Source of the DNA: Daphnia carinata
Lineage: Eukaryota; Arthropoda; Branchiopoda; Diplostraca; Daphniidae
DNA: 64,000 nt
Assembly (NCBI RefSeq): GCF_022539665.2
Contig: NC_081336.1
Span: 806,001-870,000, forward strand
Direction of reading: 5' to 3'
Shown piece after piece: positions 1-13,400 of this stretch. Both the position numbers and the translations under genes were made by a program. Under the pieces are notes generated by a model. It did not search any database. It was not told the origin of the DNA and saw only the letters and a list, made by a program, of their open reading frames with translations. Every line of letters begins with the position of its first letter. Position 1 is the first letter of the stretch.

Positions 1-903
1 GATAATTTAAAACAGGAAAACTGAGCCCAGCTATTGAGGCAAGACCTTTGAATCACCAAATTCGGACAGTAGACGTAAACAATTTTTATTTGTAACATTC
101 TTTTTTTTTCCGCAGTCCCAATTTCTCCGCGTTTTTTATCGCCCGAGCCAAGAGAACAAAAACAAAAAACTGGACTAAACAAGGTCCAAACACGACAGGA
201 GCATATGGACATATTCCAATGTCCGGCATTTTTCTTTGCCCACGTATCTATCCCATTTCTACAATGAGCAAAGCAAACGATGCAAGTCCAATCAAAATGA
301 TGAGACCCGTTGCCTCATTGGCGCAGACTGGACAATTCGAGAAAAAAACAACAACCGTTTCAAGTTTGAGATTTAAAAAATGAGTTAGACGAAATTTTTA
401 AACCGGAATAGGCGAGTTACGTCTAGCAGAACCAGCAAAAAATAAAATAAAATGTTCCAAAATAATAAAATAAAAATGTCTTTTTTCTCTTTCTCCGGGC
501 AACACGCCAAAAACATTCTCTCGCATTTTCTTTCTAGTTTTAACTGCCCATTTTTTGGTGTGTGTGAGACTCTTGGCTTGCACTACCAACATCCCCGAAA
601 AGCAGCTGCCTCCTATCTCACTTTTAACTTGGGATGCATCTCCTTCGATTCCTATAAATAGGAGCGCATCCATTTTGGAATTTATATATTTTACCAGACG
701 TAACAATCCTGTCGCCACATACATTTCGAATTGATCGCAAGTAGCGGGGCGTGCGTAAACTGGAACAAACTGGGTTTTTTTTTTAAGTGCATCCATTTCT
801 CTTCTTGCGCGCCACACACAGAATTTTAAAAACAAATCGCATGAAACCAACGAAATGAGTTGAACAAAATAAAAATTTACAAATATCAGAATTGATCGCA
901 TAC
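1..903. other. AT-rich sestrin intron or flank, no exon seen
   Basis: The stretch lies downstream of the last visible sestrin exon (minus strand), so it is probably intron. I looked on the minus strand for the next conserved sestrin block (after the PWLITK..HIE motif) and did not find it. The one long open frame here (minus, 398-931) has no recognisable domain and crosses the intron donor. Long T and A runs dominate. Confidence 0.5.
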
Positions 904-3769
904 CTCGATGTGGTGTTTGGTGATGAGCCACGGTCTGTGCGCCAGGATTTTGTTAATTTCATAGAGATCCCTCAGTTTGGCAGGAATCGCATGGAGGCCA
1001 TCAAGCCAGCGTTCGTCACCGCCCTGTTGGAGGAATTCGTTCACCTGCTGTTCAATCAGGTAGGAACACTGATGGCGTCCGGCAGCCTAGGGCGGGATAG
1101 GTAAATGGGAAGAGAAACATCTTTTTTTTATTTTCACAATTCGAAAAAAAAAAAAAAAGAAACTCGAAATTTTAGCGGGCCGAACATTGACCTCGTCTCT
1201 GGTTTTTTTTTTAACACAGGTGCGCATTCGCAATCTGATGCCAACGCACACACACACGGCACACATATGGTAATCACTTCGGACAATAGGGAAAAAGTTT
1301 TTAGATACACCCGAAACTATAAAAGGGTTTGGCAAGGACGCAGACATCTTTTCGAAAATAACCACCAATAAATTCGTAGTGCCACCCGAATTTTATGTTA
1401 ATGAAAATTGACCAAAAACAACGTCAAACATGTTTTTTTTTTCTCCCCTGACGTTGTTCCCTTTGGGCAGGTGATGTCGAATGCAAATAGGGGGACTCAC
1501 CATAATAGCGATGTAATGCCGGTAGTGGAAGGGTAACGGCCCATCGCCTCGCATGATGAACGACTGCGACTTGTTGTAGATTTTCAGATATTGCGGATGC
1601 AATCCCATAACCTGCAAGTTCAAATATCACAATTTTTTAGATTTTTCCCAATTAATTAAACTATAATCTTAATTAAGAAAGTCCATACCTGTTCCAAGCG
1701 GTCTGGTCGACCGGGTCCGTGTTGTACATCGACGGTCGAAGCGTAAGCTGTCGCCTATTATTTTTTGTTTAGAAAAAAAAAAAACATAATAAAAAAAAAT
1801 AAGCTGACCATATTTTTCCCCTTCTCCCCACAGCCAATTGTTATCGTGAAAAGAAACGCTTCGTTGTCAACAATCGAAAATAGCTGCGGGATAAATTCTT
1901 TTCAAGTGTCCGCCCAACCCAAAATTCAAAAAAGATAAGCCAAGGACGGAGCCATTTGTTTCTTTCTTTTTTTCATATTAAAAAAGGAAATCAAATAATT
2001 TTTCTTTTTTAAACACCACTAACAACTCTTTTTAAAGCAGCAACCTCGCGACTTGTTTACGTCTAAACGACCTTCATAACAAGAGGGGACCCCTCTATTT
2101 TCATGGCTTCAGTCATGGGTACATATCTCCACTAACACATCGAACGCGTTAAGTTACGATGCGACGCAATAACTTTCTTTTTTTGTTTGAATTTTTTTCT
2201 TTTTCTTTTTTGAGTGGCTTTTAACGTTAACTTATTTTCCTCCTCCCGTCCTGGAAACAACAACAAGCGCATGACGCCAACAGATTCTCGTGTTCTGTGG
2301 CCCGTCCTCTCTACGAGACGTGGAAGAGAAAACGGCACAAACAAAATGGCTTTTCTCCTCATATGGAATTCTTTAACTGTTTTTATTCAAATGACCCCAA
2401 CACACAGCAGTTCGTCTCTTCGCGTTTAACCCAACAGAAAAGAAAAACATCCCAATTTTTTTTTTTTCAATTGACGTCACTTAAAGTCATACCTCCTCCC
2501 AACAAGAAATCTTAAGTGTGCGTCCTCGAATTCACCTTGACCCGATCGCCAAGGGAGGAAGAACCATTTTTTTTTCTTTTATAAAACAATTACACTGGGA
2601 CACGTGAATACTAAGAACTCGATTAAGAAGCATAAAGGCTCCAGCCGATGTGTCACTCGTTTAATCAAACGGACAAAAAAGAAAACGATGGGGGCGGAAC
2701 TGATGAAGCCAATGGACTGAATTTGAAATAGAAAGAAAACTCCCCCTCCCCCCTTACAACTAATTTAAAGCACAACAAAAAGCGGATGTGTTCAAATACC
2801 CATACATTATCTTCGGTAAGTTTAAGAAAAAAAAAACGCCTAGGGCTAGAATCAATAGGCGAACAGCCAAATCAGCTGTTCACGCTACCTGAAGGCAAAC
2901 ATGAAGAAAAACACGATCGTAAAATACAATAACAAAAAGAAAAGGGAACCGATTTCACTTCTCGTTGAGTAGGCCCCACTTTAATCCTCTTTCTTCCCTA
3001 TTTTTGTTTACGACTTCACTAGGTCACAATTTGTAACAAAAATTTCCACCATTTTGGGGAGGTGATGGGATTGTGTTGTTAATTGAGTTGGGATAGAAAG
3101 AAGAAACTTGCAAGGAGGTCGTCGACCCCGCCCTATTCGGGACATGTAATCTCTTTCTTGTACCCTAGAAAGAAAAGGGAAAACATAGGGACGACAGGCA
3201 GCGCCATCTCTAGTTTCTTTAAAAACTATGATTCTTGATAATTCGAAGTGACGTTATATACGATGCCTTTTTGTTTCCTTTGTTCCTAAGTCAAAATCCG
3301 CGATGTGCTATTTCTAGCAGGAGAGGTGCAGAACTTGGCCGAAAACGCAAATCGATTATTTAAATGAGCTCTTTTTCCCGCTAGCAGACGAAGCATGGTC
3401 AAAAGAAGACGATACTATGGCGGAAAAGTGCACCAATGGCCAATCGAGAAGCTTCGAAACTTGTTCATCGCCGGTCCAAGATTATCTATCGTCCCAGATG
3501 ACGTCACACTACCACGTTACATAATCCCATAAGGTCCCACAAATCATTCCTTCCTTTAAATACGTTTCACAAAGAGATAAATGATGTCGAAGCTAGGTTT
3601 TTTTTCCCTTCTAGTTGCTATAAGCGGTTCCCTGTATCACACCTAGCTCCCCTAGCGGGAAACTGAGAAACCCTTCCCGAACAAACAAAAAATTGGGGAA
3701 ACCTCCCCATTTTAGAGAAAGAAAAAAAGGTAAACGAATAAAACTTACATCAATGTGATGGAGGCCCAT
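904..3769 (-). CDS. Sesn: Sestrin, 5' part only (runs off the left edge)
   Basis: Sestrins are stress-induced cytosolic proteins that signal leucine status to GATOR2/TORC1 and limit oxidative damage. Exons on the minus strand: 3749-3769 (minimum, from an in-frame ATG at 3769), 1689-1754, 1501-1611 and 904-1086. All junctions are phase 0 with consensus sites (GTAAGT, GTATGG, GTGAGT, GTATGC donors). The joined product carries the family signatures [31 protein letters not shown] and [10 protein letters not shown], in the order and spacing of the sestrin N-terminal domain. The Cys in HQCSYL matches the peroxide-active Cys of human SESN2 (Cys125) and the Tyr two residues on is kept, but the next family catalytic His is Gln here. 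About 127 codons are visible; the C-terminal leucine-binding half must lie left of position 1. The true start is unsettled (see the 3749-4227 entry). Identity is firm from motifs; the N-terminus is inference. Confidence 0.9.
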
Positions 3770-4227
3770 AATGGGAGACGAATTGGCAATTGAAGATGCA
3801 GGATCGTAGTGGTGTTGTGCTGCAGGAGGTGGCAATCTAGAAAATCCTCTGTTTAAGGCGGCCGTTGTTGCTGTAGCAGCAGCTGCCTGGTTGTAATGGT
3901 GATGGTATTGATAGTGCTCCTGCTGATGGAGGTGGTGGAGGTGATTGAAAGGAGGCTCGTCGTCCGATTGATGTTGGAATTGGACTGAGTGTAACAATAG
4001 ATCTCGTCGGGAGTGCAAGCTGACGCTCCAGTGGCGGCAGAGGCGGCCGCAGCAACAGCAGCAGCAGCGGCCGCCCCGCCACCCTGTCGATGCTGCAGCG
4101 GCACAGGAATTTTTGCAACTCCTTGACGCTGACTCGATGAAGAGGACAAAGGATTGACAGCACCCGATAACCGTGATGTCGTTGACGTGATCTCCACAGC
4201 ACTGACACTCTCCACTTTTAAATACAT
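3749..4227 (-). other. Candidate first coding exon of sestrin, His/Gln/Ala-rich, start uncertain
   Basis: Upstream of the donor at 3749 the sestrin frame stays open rightwards to 4480. It encodes a low-complexity stretch rich in His, Gln, Tyr and Ala, including a run of histidines near HHLHQQEHYQYHHHYN and then an Ala/Thr run. The only in-frame Met codons are at 4480, in what looks like 5' UTR, and at 3769. A better-looking start (MYLKVESVSAVE, ATG at 4227) lies in another frame that closes at 3853 and encodes poly-Ala and Ser/Thr runs. Either the protein starts at 3769, or a short intron or a frameshift joins the two frames. Only a transcript would decide. The region is repetitive in CAG/CAC/GCC-type codons, where slippage is common. 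Confidence 0.4.
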
Positions 4228-4480
4228 TCAGACAGAATTTCGACAACGAATGATAGACCAGGGAATGACTTCTTTTCCTTCTTTTCGAAAATGGCTGGTT
4301 GGATTCGACAGAACTGCAGCCAATAATGTGAATTTCAAACCAAAAAAAAAAAAGGAAAAAAAAAGATAGATGCTGTGCTGTTAGTGGATGTGTACTGGAA
4401 GAAGATGTGAGGGAAAATAAAGAGAACTGTATGCAACTTGAAATGATTACGACCCTGTTGGGATGAGGGTCGGCCAGCAA

Positions 4481-7400
4481 CTGAGACGAACAAAGGCAGA
4501 CGAAGTTGCGATGTCGGCTCCGGGTTGCTGAGGGAGGTAGCGGTGGCGCTGCTGTGGCTCAACAAGGAAGGGTGGGAGGAATCACACCATATCGGGTTCG
4601 GCAACACAATCCTACCAGTTACGGGTCATGTTTTCCTCCCTTCGTAAGTATGCCTTTTGGTTGCTTTTTAATGTTTTTTTTGTCTTCTTCTTCCTTTTCT
4701 CTTTGTCCTCGCCACTGTTTCCTACCCAACAAAGAGGCAAGAGACCCTTTGAATAAATCCTCGTATCGGTTCTCGGCCGTAGCGAACGCTACAGCAACAC
4801 ACCCCCCCATCCAACAAAAAACAGTTTAGTTGGTCAAAACGTGTTTGGTCCAGAATTTCAGAAATTTATTCAACTTCTTTCTTACTTAGTCTCTACACAA
4901 AACCAAAAAAAAAAGAAAAATAGAAACTTCAAAAATGAAATGTTTTCGCCAATATTTTATATTCGGTTACGGCTCTTTTTGTTTCTGGGCCGTTCTGTTC
5001 TAAAAGAGCTTGTTGCTAACCGGGCTTCAGAACGGCCAGCCAATCGCAGACGTTTAGGGGGAGGAGCTTCGCTGTTACCGGGGGAAGACTCTGGTGCACA
5101 GAAAAAAAAAAAAAAAAAAAGGATGGGCAGGGAAGGGAATCCCTCACTTGGTGATCGTCGTCAGGGCATACACCGTTTTCCCCAATGGCGTTTCTTTCTT
5201 TCTGTCTCTCTCCTTCAGTTGTCTTCTGTTGTACTTGGAACTTTGTGTGTCTCATTTTGGACGATTCGAACGTGTTGCTACATGCTGAAAACCGAATTGT
5301 ACGGCTGAGCTGTACAGAACCAAGGGCGACGGACAAAGTTCATTGTATGAAATGTTCAAATTGCAGACGACTTTGCTCCGTCGTAAAAAAAAAAAAAATG
5401 AATATCGGAATGAAACAGAAGAAACTTAACGAAGTAGCCGAACATAAAAAAAAACAAAACAGGGAAACTCTTTTTACCTTATTGCGGTTTGGGCATTGAG
5501 GGGAAGACAAAAAACAAAATGGATTCTTTTTATTTATCTTTGCTGTTGTTGACTGTGTGTACGTAGAGCACGTAGGTGCTTTTCGTTTTCCGGTGAAAAG
5601 TAAGAAAGGCCATAAATTTCATCATACGGTTCTCTCTCTAATTTCTGTGTCGGGGGCTTTCCTTAATGATGCGTTGTCAACATTCCCAACACAAGTCATT
5701 ACCGTCGCCCTTCTTTTTTTTTTCCCTACTGTTTGCACAGTTCCGCGATAAATTTCCACAGAGAAATCAACAACTTGTCTCATCACCCAAAATCATCTCC
5801 AACCAATTTCTTGATTTCCAGATAGTTCTGCATCATTTCTTACCAACAAGATTCAACCATACAGCAATGGCGATCTATTATTTCATCAGCCAGAAAAGAA
5901 AGAAAATAAAATAAAAATTCCAGTTAAATTAGAATCCCCTAGAGTGATTTGCCCCACTATCTTTATGAGGGGAGGTTCTTGTTGAGCTTCTTATGGTAAC
6001 AAGACGCCATTATTTCGTCATTTTTAAATTCCATTTACACTCAAGGATTTCTGTGAAAATACTTGGCACCAAATCTCTATATCAATCCAAAGAGATTAAA
6101 TATTTTTTTAAATTAGAAAAAAAATTAATGTAATTCCTCTATGGGTCAAGCCTGAAAAAAAAATTGTTTCGTTGGTATGTAAAAGGCCTAACGCACAATT
6201 CTTTGTCCGTCTGTGTGTGTGTGTATGATGTGAGGGCGGAATTTGTTTTTTTTTTATCCACGAAGGTTAAGAGCCAGCTGTTGACGGAGGCAGATACAAA
6301 CAAAACAAAAAGAAGTCCCCTTTTTCCATCACACACACACACCAGCATGTAAAAGGCTGCAGCGAGTATAAGGAAGGGGCCTATCCATTTACGGGCGAAT
6401 AATGGAAATCCGCACCGGAATCCCCTATATACCACCATCATATCTTCTTTTATTTTATTTTTTTTTTTTGTATTTTTACGGCCCAGCTTTCTATCCACTG
6501 GGCACGAAGAAGATGAAGCACTTGAAGACACAAAACTTGTAAAGGCCTGTGAAAAAAAAAATAAAAATAATTGTTATCATTTTTAAGTTGATAGGAATTA
6601 TTTCAGTGAAAAAAGAAAATTTTTAGGGCGATTTCAGACAATGAACTTTGGGCTTGTTGCTAGGGCCGGCCATCTAAAAATGAGTCACCGTGACGTTTCA
6701 ACTTTTTTTTTGTTAAGAAATACAAGGATGCCCGGCTCAGAAGGAATCTTTTCGTCATTGTGGTTAATATTTTTCTGTGAAGCTAAAAAAAATTGAGAAG
6801 AAAATGCTGCCGGAAGTAATGTTTCTCTATTTTTGTTTGTTCACCGTCAGCACATTTCTCTCTGCGTGATCCAAACTGGCATAATGACCTCTTCTCTGAC
6901 TCGTCTCGTATTGATTTATTACATTTTATGATGATTGGTTGTTGTTTGTTGCTGTAAAAACGAATCTCGGAATCAACTGTGTACAGACCTTGTCGAAATT
7001 CTCCATCAACGGAGAAAAGCGAACAAGAAAAAGTTCTTTCACGCACATGGCCGTCTCTGTGACTGGCAGAGCCGCCGACCGTCTCTCTCCAACACACACA
7101 CCACTATCGATTGTTGCTCGGCGCCTTGGAGGGACATAGACAATGTGCCTGTTTTTGTTGCTCCTCTCTGTTTATGTGTGTAACCATAGAGGACTAAAAC
7201 CACACACTGGGAAAAAAAAAAAAGAGAAAAACTTTTGGTGCTGTAATTAAAATTTATCGTCCCAGTTGTTGAAACATTTCCAGGATATTGTAACAATCGA
7301 CTTTGATCTGCATTCTTTCATCACAGACCCGCCATTTCTTTTTTCTCAGTGGGAACAAAAGAAACTGTGCAATAGCAGACGACGGCATTTTTCTCGTTCT

Positions 7401-10400
7401 CGCCGGTAGGTGACGTCACACGAACCTACCCCACTTTGGCGGGCTTTTCTTTTCCCGCCCGTGACGAATCGCGATCCAGCTGCTGTCAGATTTTTTTTTA
7501 TTCCATATTTTCATTAATACGCGTGGCATTTATTTTTTTAAATAAATTAATTTCTATTTGACACAGATAATTTAAAGTCCTTGGTCAATTTTTCATCACT
7601 TTTACTTGGAATTTGTTAATATACATTGAAATTCAGGACGATAAGATTTAGGAGGGAAACATCCGCCATTTTCAATTTTGATTTTCTTTCCAGATCAAAT
7701 TAAAGAAAGAAAAAAAGCCTTGGCCCAGTCCACATTCGTTGTTCAAGCAAAGTATCAAGAGGAAGTCTATTTGGAAGGGTCAGGTGACTTGTGGATTTAT
7801 GCAAATGTCCCTTATCTCTCTCTCTTTCGCTCTCTTGATTTTTGGGTGTAGCAAAGAAAGAAAAAAATAAAAACTGTTCAGTTGACACATGGACGTGACG
7901 CGTGTTGCCAAATAAAACAGGCGCGACAAGAGAGAGTAGCAGTCTAGCAGACGCTTTTTTTCAATTTGCCTTTTATTTTTTAAATTAAAAAATAACCTTG
8001 GGAGGCGACTTGACCTCTTTCTTTTATTTCTGACTTTGTTGCGTATTTTGTAGTGTCGCCACACGTGCCCCGATTCAAACATCCGATGAAAAAAAACAAA
8101 ACAAAAGTCACACAAAAATCCGAACTATTTTTCTTTTTTGTTTGCTTTCCGGTCTTGATTCCTTGGCATTTGTTTTTGTTTTGACCAAAAATAAAAAAAT
8201 GACAACCAGTATGTAGATTTCTTTCGGTTTATCTCAGGTGGCATGTGTAAAGATGTGGGAGCTGAGCCAAGTTCAAGATTTTTTACTTTGCTTTTGTTTT
8301 GTTTTTTCTTGTTGTGTGTGGCCAAAGCCGTTCCAAAGCGTTTGGAAAGAGAGAGTTATTTTCAGGGTCTCTCATTGCTTGCTTTTTTCTTTCCAATTTA
8401 GCGGAAAACGTCTTGCTGTTTTTCGCGAAGAAACGAAGGCCTTTTCCTGGTTCTGAAAATTTATTCGCAACCTTGTCGATAACACGAGTCATTCTGAATT
8501 TTCAGACCATTTTTGTCAATTCTTTTTTTTTTTTCAGTTCATTATTAAACGAAACCAGAAAACACGAGGTCCGAGTCGGTCAAGCAACAAATTGGCACGC
8601 GAGAGACATTCCACTTTTCTCCTGCTTCTTCTTTTTTTGTTATCGCATACAACAACAACAACTTGAGACAATTCCACACGCACACACATAACTAGACTTC
8701 GATGCAAAAAATACTAAAATTGGGGAGACAGTACAAACCGATAACAAGAAGAAACGAAGCCCAGACCTTCCTTCTTTAACTTCCATGTTTGTTGTTCGGC
8801 CGCCATTTTTTTTACAACCAACAAACCATTAAAAACACCCCCCCCCCTTCTTTTTTATTGGTTCAAAAATCATTGGAAACTTGTATTATATTTAAAATGA
8901 ATTGAATTTCTATTGTAATTAAACATGGTGGTCAACGGAAGAAGATTAAAACGTAGAACAAAAAACAAATTGATAAATGAATTTGTCGGTAAAGCACACG
9001 CAACCCCGGGCCGTGTTACATAATTTTCTTATTCTTCAATGCATATTTTTTTTATTATCCAAAAGTATAGACTATAAGAGACTCTTCGTGTGCATAGTTT
9101 TTTTTATAGCTTCAAGTCGTAAACATTTCTCGTACAATTTTTTTATAACAAGAAAATGATTCCGTCTGAATTTGATTGCATATTAATTTTTTTTTCTCGG
9201 CCTGCAACAAAGAAAAAAGAAAATTATTTTTTTCCACACGACAGCAAACTTTTTTTGGGGGGAAAGAATTGAAACATTAGTTTTCTCATCTGAACTGACG
9301 ACGAAAAAAAAAAAGAGGAATAAGCGATAACAGCAACGTTGGAAAATGAAGCCGTTAAACAAAGCCTCATTAATTGGTTTTTATGACATTTTGATATTCG
9401 CCGACCGACACAAGAAAAATGCTGAAGAAAGTCTTTGTAAAGTTCATTTTATATTTTTAGTTTAAAATTTATATTTTTTCAACGGTCCTGAGTTTCGTGC
9501 GTAGTTAAACAGCTATGGACTTTTACAGGACGTGGTGCTGTGTATACATGCAGACGACTCAGGGGGGAGGAGCTAAGCAGACAAAGTAAAAAAAAAAGAA
9601 GACAGGAAAAGGCCGATTATTCTTCGAATTTTTTATATTTTAATTTTTTCAAATATCTTGTAGACATTACAAAAGAGTCGAGAGAAAAAAAAAGAGTATG
9701 AGATTGTAGAGCGGGGTGCGTAACGAGCCAAAGAAATGTTAACAACAAAATAAGGACACAGCGTGAAAGAAAAAAAAAGAAATGAAGGGAGAATGGTCAT
9801 TATTCACGGAACTTTGCATGGGAGCTCTATAATATACCGAACGATGATGATGGTTCTCCCTTCGTTCTTCTTCTTCTTCCATTCCTATACAAACACAATT
9901 TTTTTCTTTCCCCCTTTGTGTGTCTTGTTCCAGTTGCTATGCGCGCTTGATTCAGCCCCCCCGCCTGACCGACACTGGGTTGCTGGGCAGAGCCGTAAGG
10001 TAAGTTGCAATTTTGCCCTTGTTACCAACTGAAAAAAAAACTCTTTGTCAAGTTTTTCGACGGATGGCAACATTTCATGTTTTTGTTTGTCACTCGAAAA
10101 TCTAAAATAAAAACAGGAAATTGTGTGCGAAAGCCAAAATTGGAGAATGCTTAGCAACAGCCAACAACGTTGCAGGTTTTCTTTTAAATTTGCCTTTATG
10201 ATTTGAAAATAATAATAAAAACGAGTGACCAGTCCAGTGGAATGTCGATCATCGTAATATTACATCTCAGATTACAAACTCAGCATAACCTGACAACAAG
10301 GAATGTGTTCACGCTGAGGCTGTTTCAGGCACGTGGCAACGTAATAACAACAAGCAGACGATAATGAGGAAAGACATCGTGTGTGTGTGGATCGTCGTGT

Positions 10401-13400
10401 TTCCCTCCGATTTTCTTCCTCTTTCACTTTGGCTGAACGTTTCTTTCTTTGTGTCGAACGAAATCAAACGATTCGTCTTGCCAAAAAAGAATGAATTGAA
10501 CGTTGGCCAAACCTAATCATACAAAAAAAATCATTACTGAATGCAATCAGATAAAACTCGTTTTATTTCTGAATTCATTCGTTATTGATTAAATTATTAT
10601 TAACAGCAACCCCACTGGGCTTTTTCTTTAGAAAAAAATCAAAAAATGCTAATAGCTTATTTTATTCCTCCCATCGGATATTATAGTGTGTTACGTCACG
10701 TTGGCTTTCGGGTACGCCAAAACTTTGTTTTTGTTGTGTTCGGTTTTGATAAACAGCAGAACTGACGACGCCATTGCTTTTTCGCACGAGTGAAAAGAAA
10801 GAAAGAAAGAAAAAGAAAAAAAAAGATGCTAGTGTACATAAATTTGTGATTTTGACTTCATGTGTAGCAGCAGCAGCTATCAATGCTAAACGTTCGCCTT
10901 GTGGAATCCGGTTAGCAACACAAACAAAGTAGGAGAGAAAAAAAAATTTCTATTTTTCTTTTTTCATCGTTTTGGCATGCCGGCATGAATTTTCAATCAC
11001 TTTTTTCCCGGTTTCGATTCAAGGTTCTTCCTTTATGTGTGGGCAGGAAATCTATAGTGCCTTTGCATGGTACACGCCGTATCACGCCCAACGAAAAGAA
11101 ATACGTTTTCACGAGAAATTTCAAATGAAACTCTCGTGTTGTTTTTAATTGAAACAGGAGAAAAAGAAGGGGGTTATCGTGTAAAATAGTCAAAAGACAT
11201 TTTTGTTTTGGGGAAACGTTGGAATGAACTCAGTATTTCTCGGAAAAGGTAACTGTGTACTCTTTAAAGATTATCAGCTTTATTTGAATTTTTTTTTGGA
11301 TTCTGGGAAATAGAAACCAGCGTTAGTGGGGTAGATGTTTACATCATGGATGTCGTGTAAATTCAGCAACAATCAATAACTCGATCCAAAAGTTGTGTTT
11401 TCTCTCTCTCTTATGTTTTAATTGAAAATGGCATCAAGTTTAAGGGTTCACGCGGGATCAAGGTTTTCGACGTATTGGGTTCGGTTCGTGTTTTGTGTAT
11501 ACATACCATAATTCATATTTTATTTTCATTATTTGTGATACTAATTTTCCAATTTGAATTAGTCCATGTGAAAACGTTTTTTAAAAATCGATTTTCATCT
11601 GTGCGTCTTTTGTTTTCGTCCGAAAATTGAGTTGACGTCACAGTTCAATCTGATATCTTTTTTTTTGCTGTGGTGCTTGCATAGGTTGCGAAAAAGGTCA
11701 TGCCCAAAGAGCACACGAAGAAGAGAAATTAAAATAACAAACCCCAACACAACACCCAAAACTCCAACACATGTACACATAACGAGTACACACGTCGAAA
11801 CGTAACACCATTTTACTCAACGCAGGACAGTTTATGGAAAAAAAGAAAAATGGCATAGTCATAACAGAAAGGCTATATGCAATAACATTGCAACGAAAAA
11901 CGTCGATATGTTTGTTTGAGTAAATATTCATTTTTTCCCGAAACGCTTAGAGAGAGAGAAAACACATAACAGGAAAAATCGATAAATAATTAAACTTGAG
12001 GATTTAGTTTTTAAAGGACATGACGTGTCCCAAATAGATAAAAACAGATGGGAAAAAAATATATATTTATGTATATCGGGACTGCGGATGTTATTGACAC
12101 GCTCACGCTGGTTCGCCGGATTCGCGCTGTATTATTGTTATTTATTACATACGCCTTACATGAACTATTTTTGTGCATTGGCTTGCTTTTTTATTTCGTT
12201 TTGATTAGGTTCCTGTTTTTTTGCGCTTTCAAAAAAGCAAACAAAAATGGAGTGCCAAATTATCGGGACCGTAAGGAAGGAAATGTTCTCCACGTGTGTC
12301 CGGCTTGTGCAGGTCTCCCAAAATTTTTTTTATTGATTTCTATTTTTGTTTGTTTCTTAATTGTCTCGGTTACACTTTTAACTTTTTTTTTCTTTTTTAC
12401 GACTTTTTAAAGTCAACGAAAATAACATTGGAAAATGGGTTGGAGAGAAGACGGCAGCAGCAGACGTTTCATGTTATATAATTAATGAATTCTTCTTCAC
12501 ATGAAGACGTTCTAATTATAAAAAAGCACAATGTGTTGCTAGGCAATATTTAACAGACCGACAAGTACAAAAAAAACAAGACAAGTGTATTTATGTAGAG
12601 ACTAACAATGTACGTCGAATAGTATCGTGATTCCATTAGAATATGTAAAAACTAGAGAAAAGACGCTTGTCAATTTGATTTATTTACTTCTTTTTTAAAT
12701 AGGAGGAGATTTTTCTAGCCAAGAAAGACGAAACACTCCCTTTTTTGTTGTTGTTGAAGAAGGAAAAAGGTATGTTATGGACACACGCTGCATATCTACC
12801 TGGCGATTATGTAAGCCTCTTCTTTTCCTTTTTTATGATGTTGTAGACTTTTAGCCTGAAGGTGGGCACCATAATTGCCCAGTCGGGGGAAAAGAAGGTA
12901 CACGGATAAAAGAACAGGTTTTGTAACAGGTTCAACTTTCACGTCATCATAATTCACACAAAAAAGGACCATTGAGACCTTTGGAGCTGTTTGCTTTTAT
13001 TACCAGCATAGATTTCTTCGCCCTCGGATAACACACAAAATCTGTTTATTTTTTGTTTTGACCTCTTTTTATTTCATCCTTAAAAATCCATTCCATTAGG
13101 TTTGAATAATAGCAATTTTGCGATATGATTTGCATACTTAATTAAGTCATCGGTAAATGTTGGAATACGAACTAATTTGTTCTTTTTGTTTTTATCATCA
13201 CAGTCATTTGTTATGTCTGTCAATCGGCCCCAGTATTAACCCCGTTCTTCTTTTGTTTTAAGCAGGATGGCAGTTTGGGTACGTACATCGATGATGCAAC
13301 GTCTGAAAGAAATCAATTTCGATCGACATCAAGTGCTGTAGCGTTTGAAACACGAAGGAGAAAGTCATTATTCAATCCGTTAGAAGAGAGGAAATCAGTT

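Noticed and set aside
398-931. 177-residue minus-strand frame next to sestrin
   Set aside because: It crosses the sestrin donor at 903, has no family motif, and ends in Phe- and Lys-rich translations of homopolymers.
4020-4090. GCAGCAGCAGC repeats as a possible CRISPR or satellite array
   Set aside because: Simple codon-type repeats inside a candidate coding exon; no spacers, and the genome is eukaryotic.
6139-6531. 130-residue minus frame in the AT-rich region
   Set aside because: Composition follows T/A and CA runs; no domain, no splice support.
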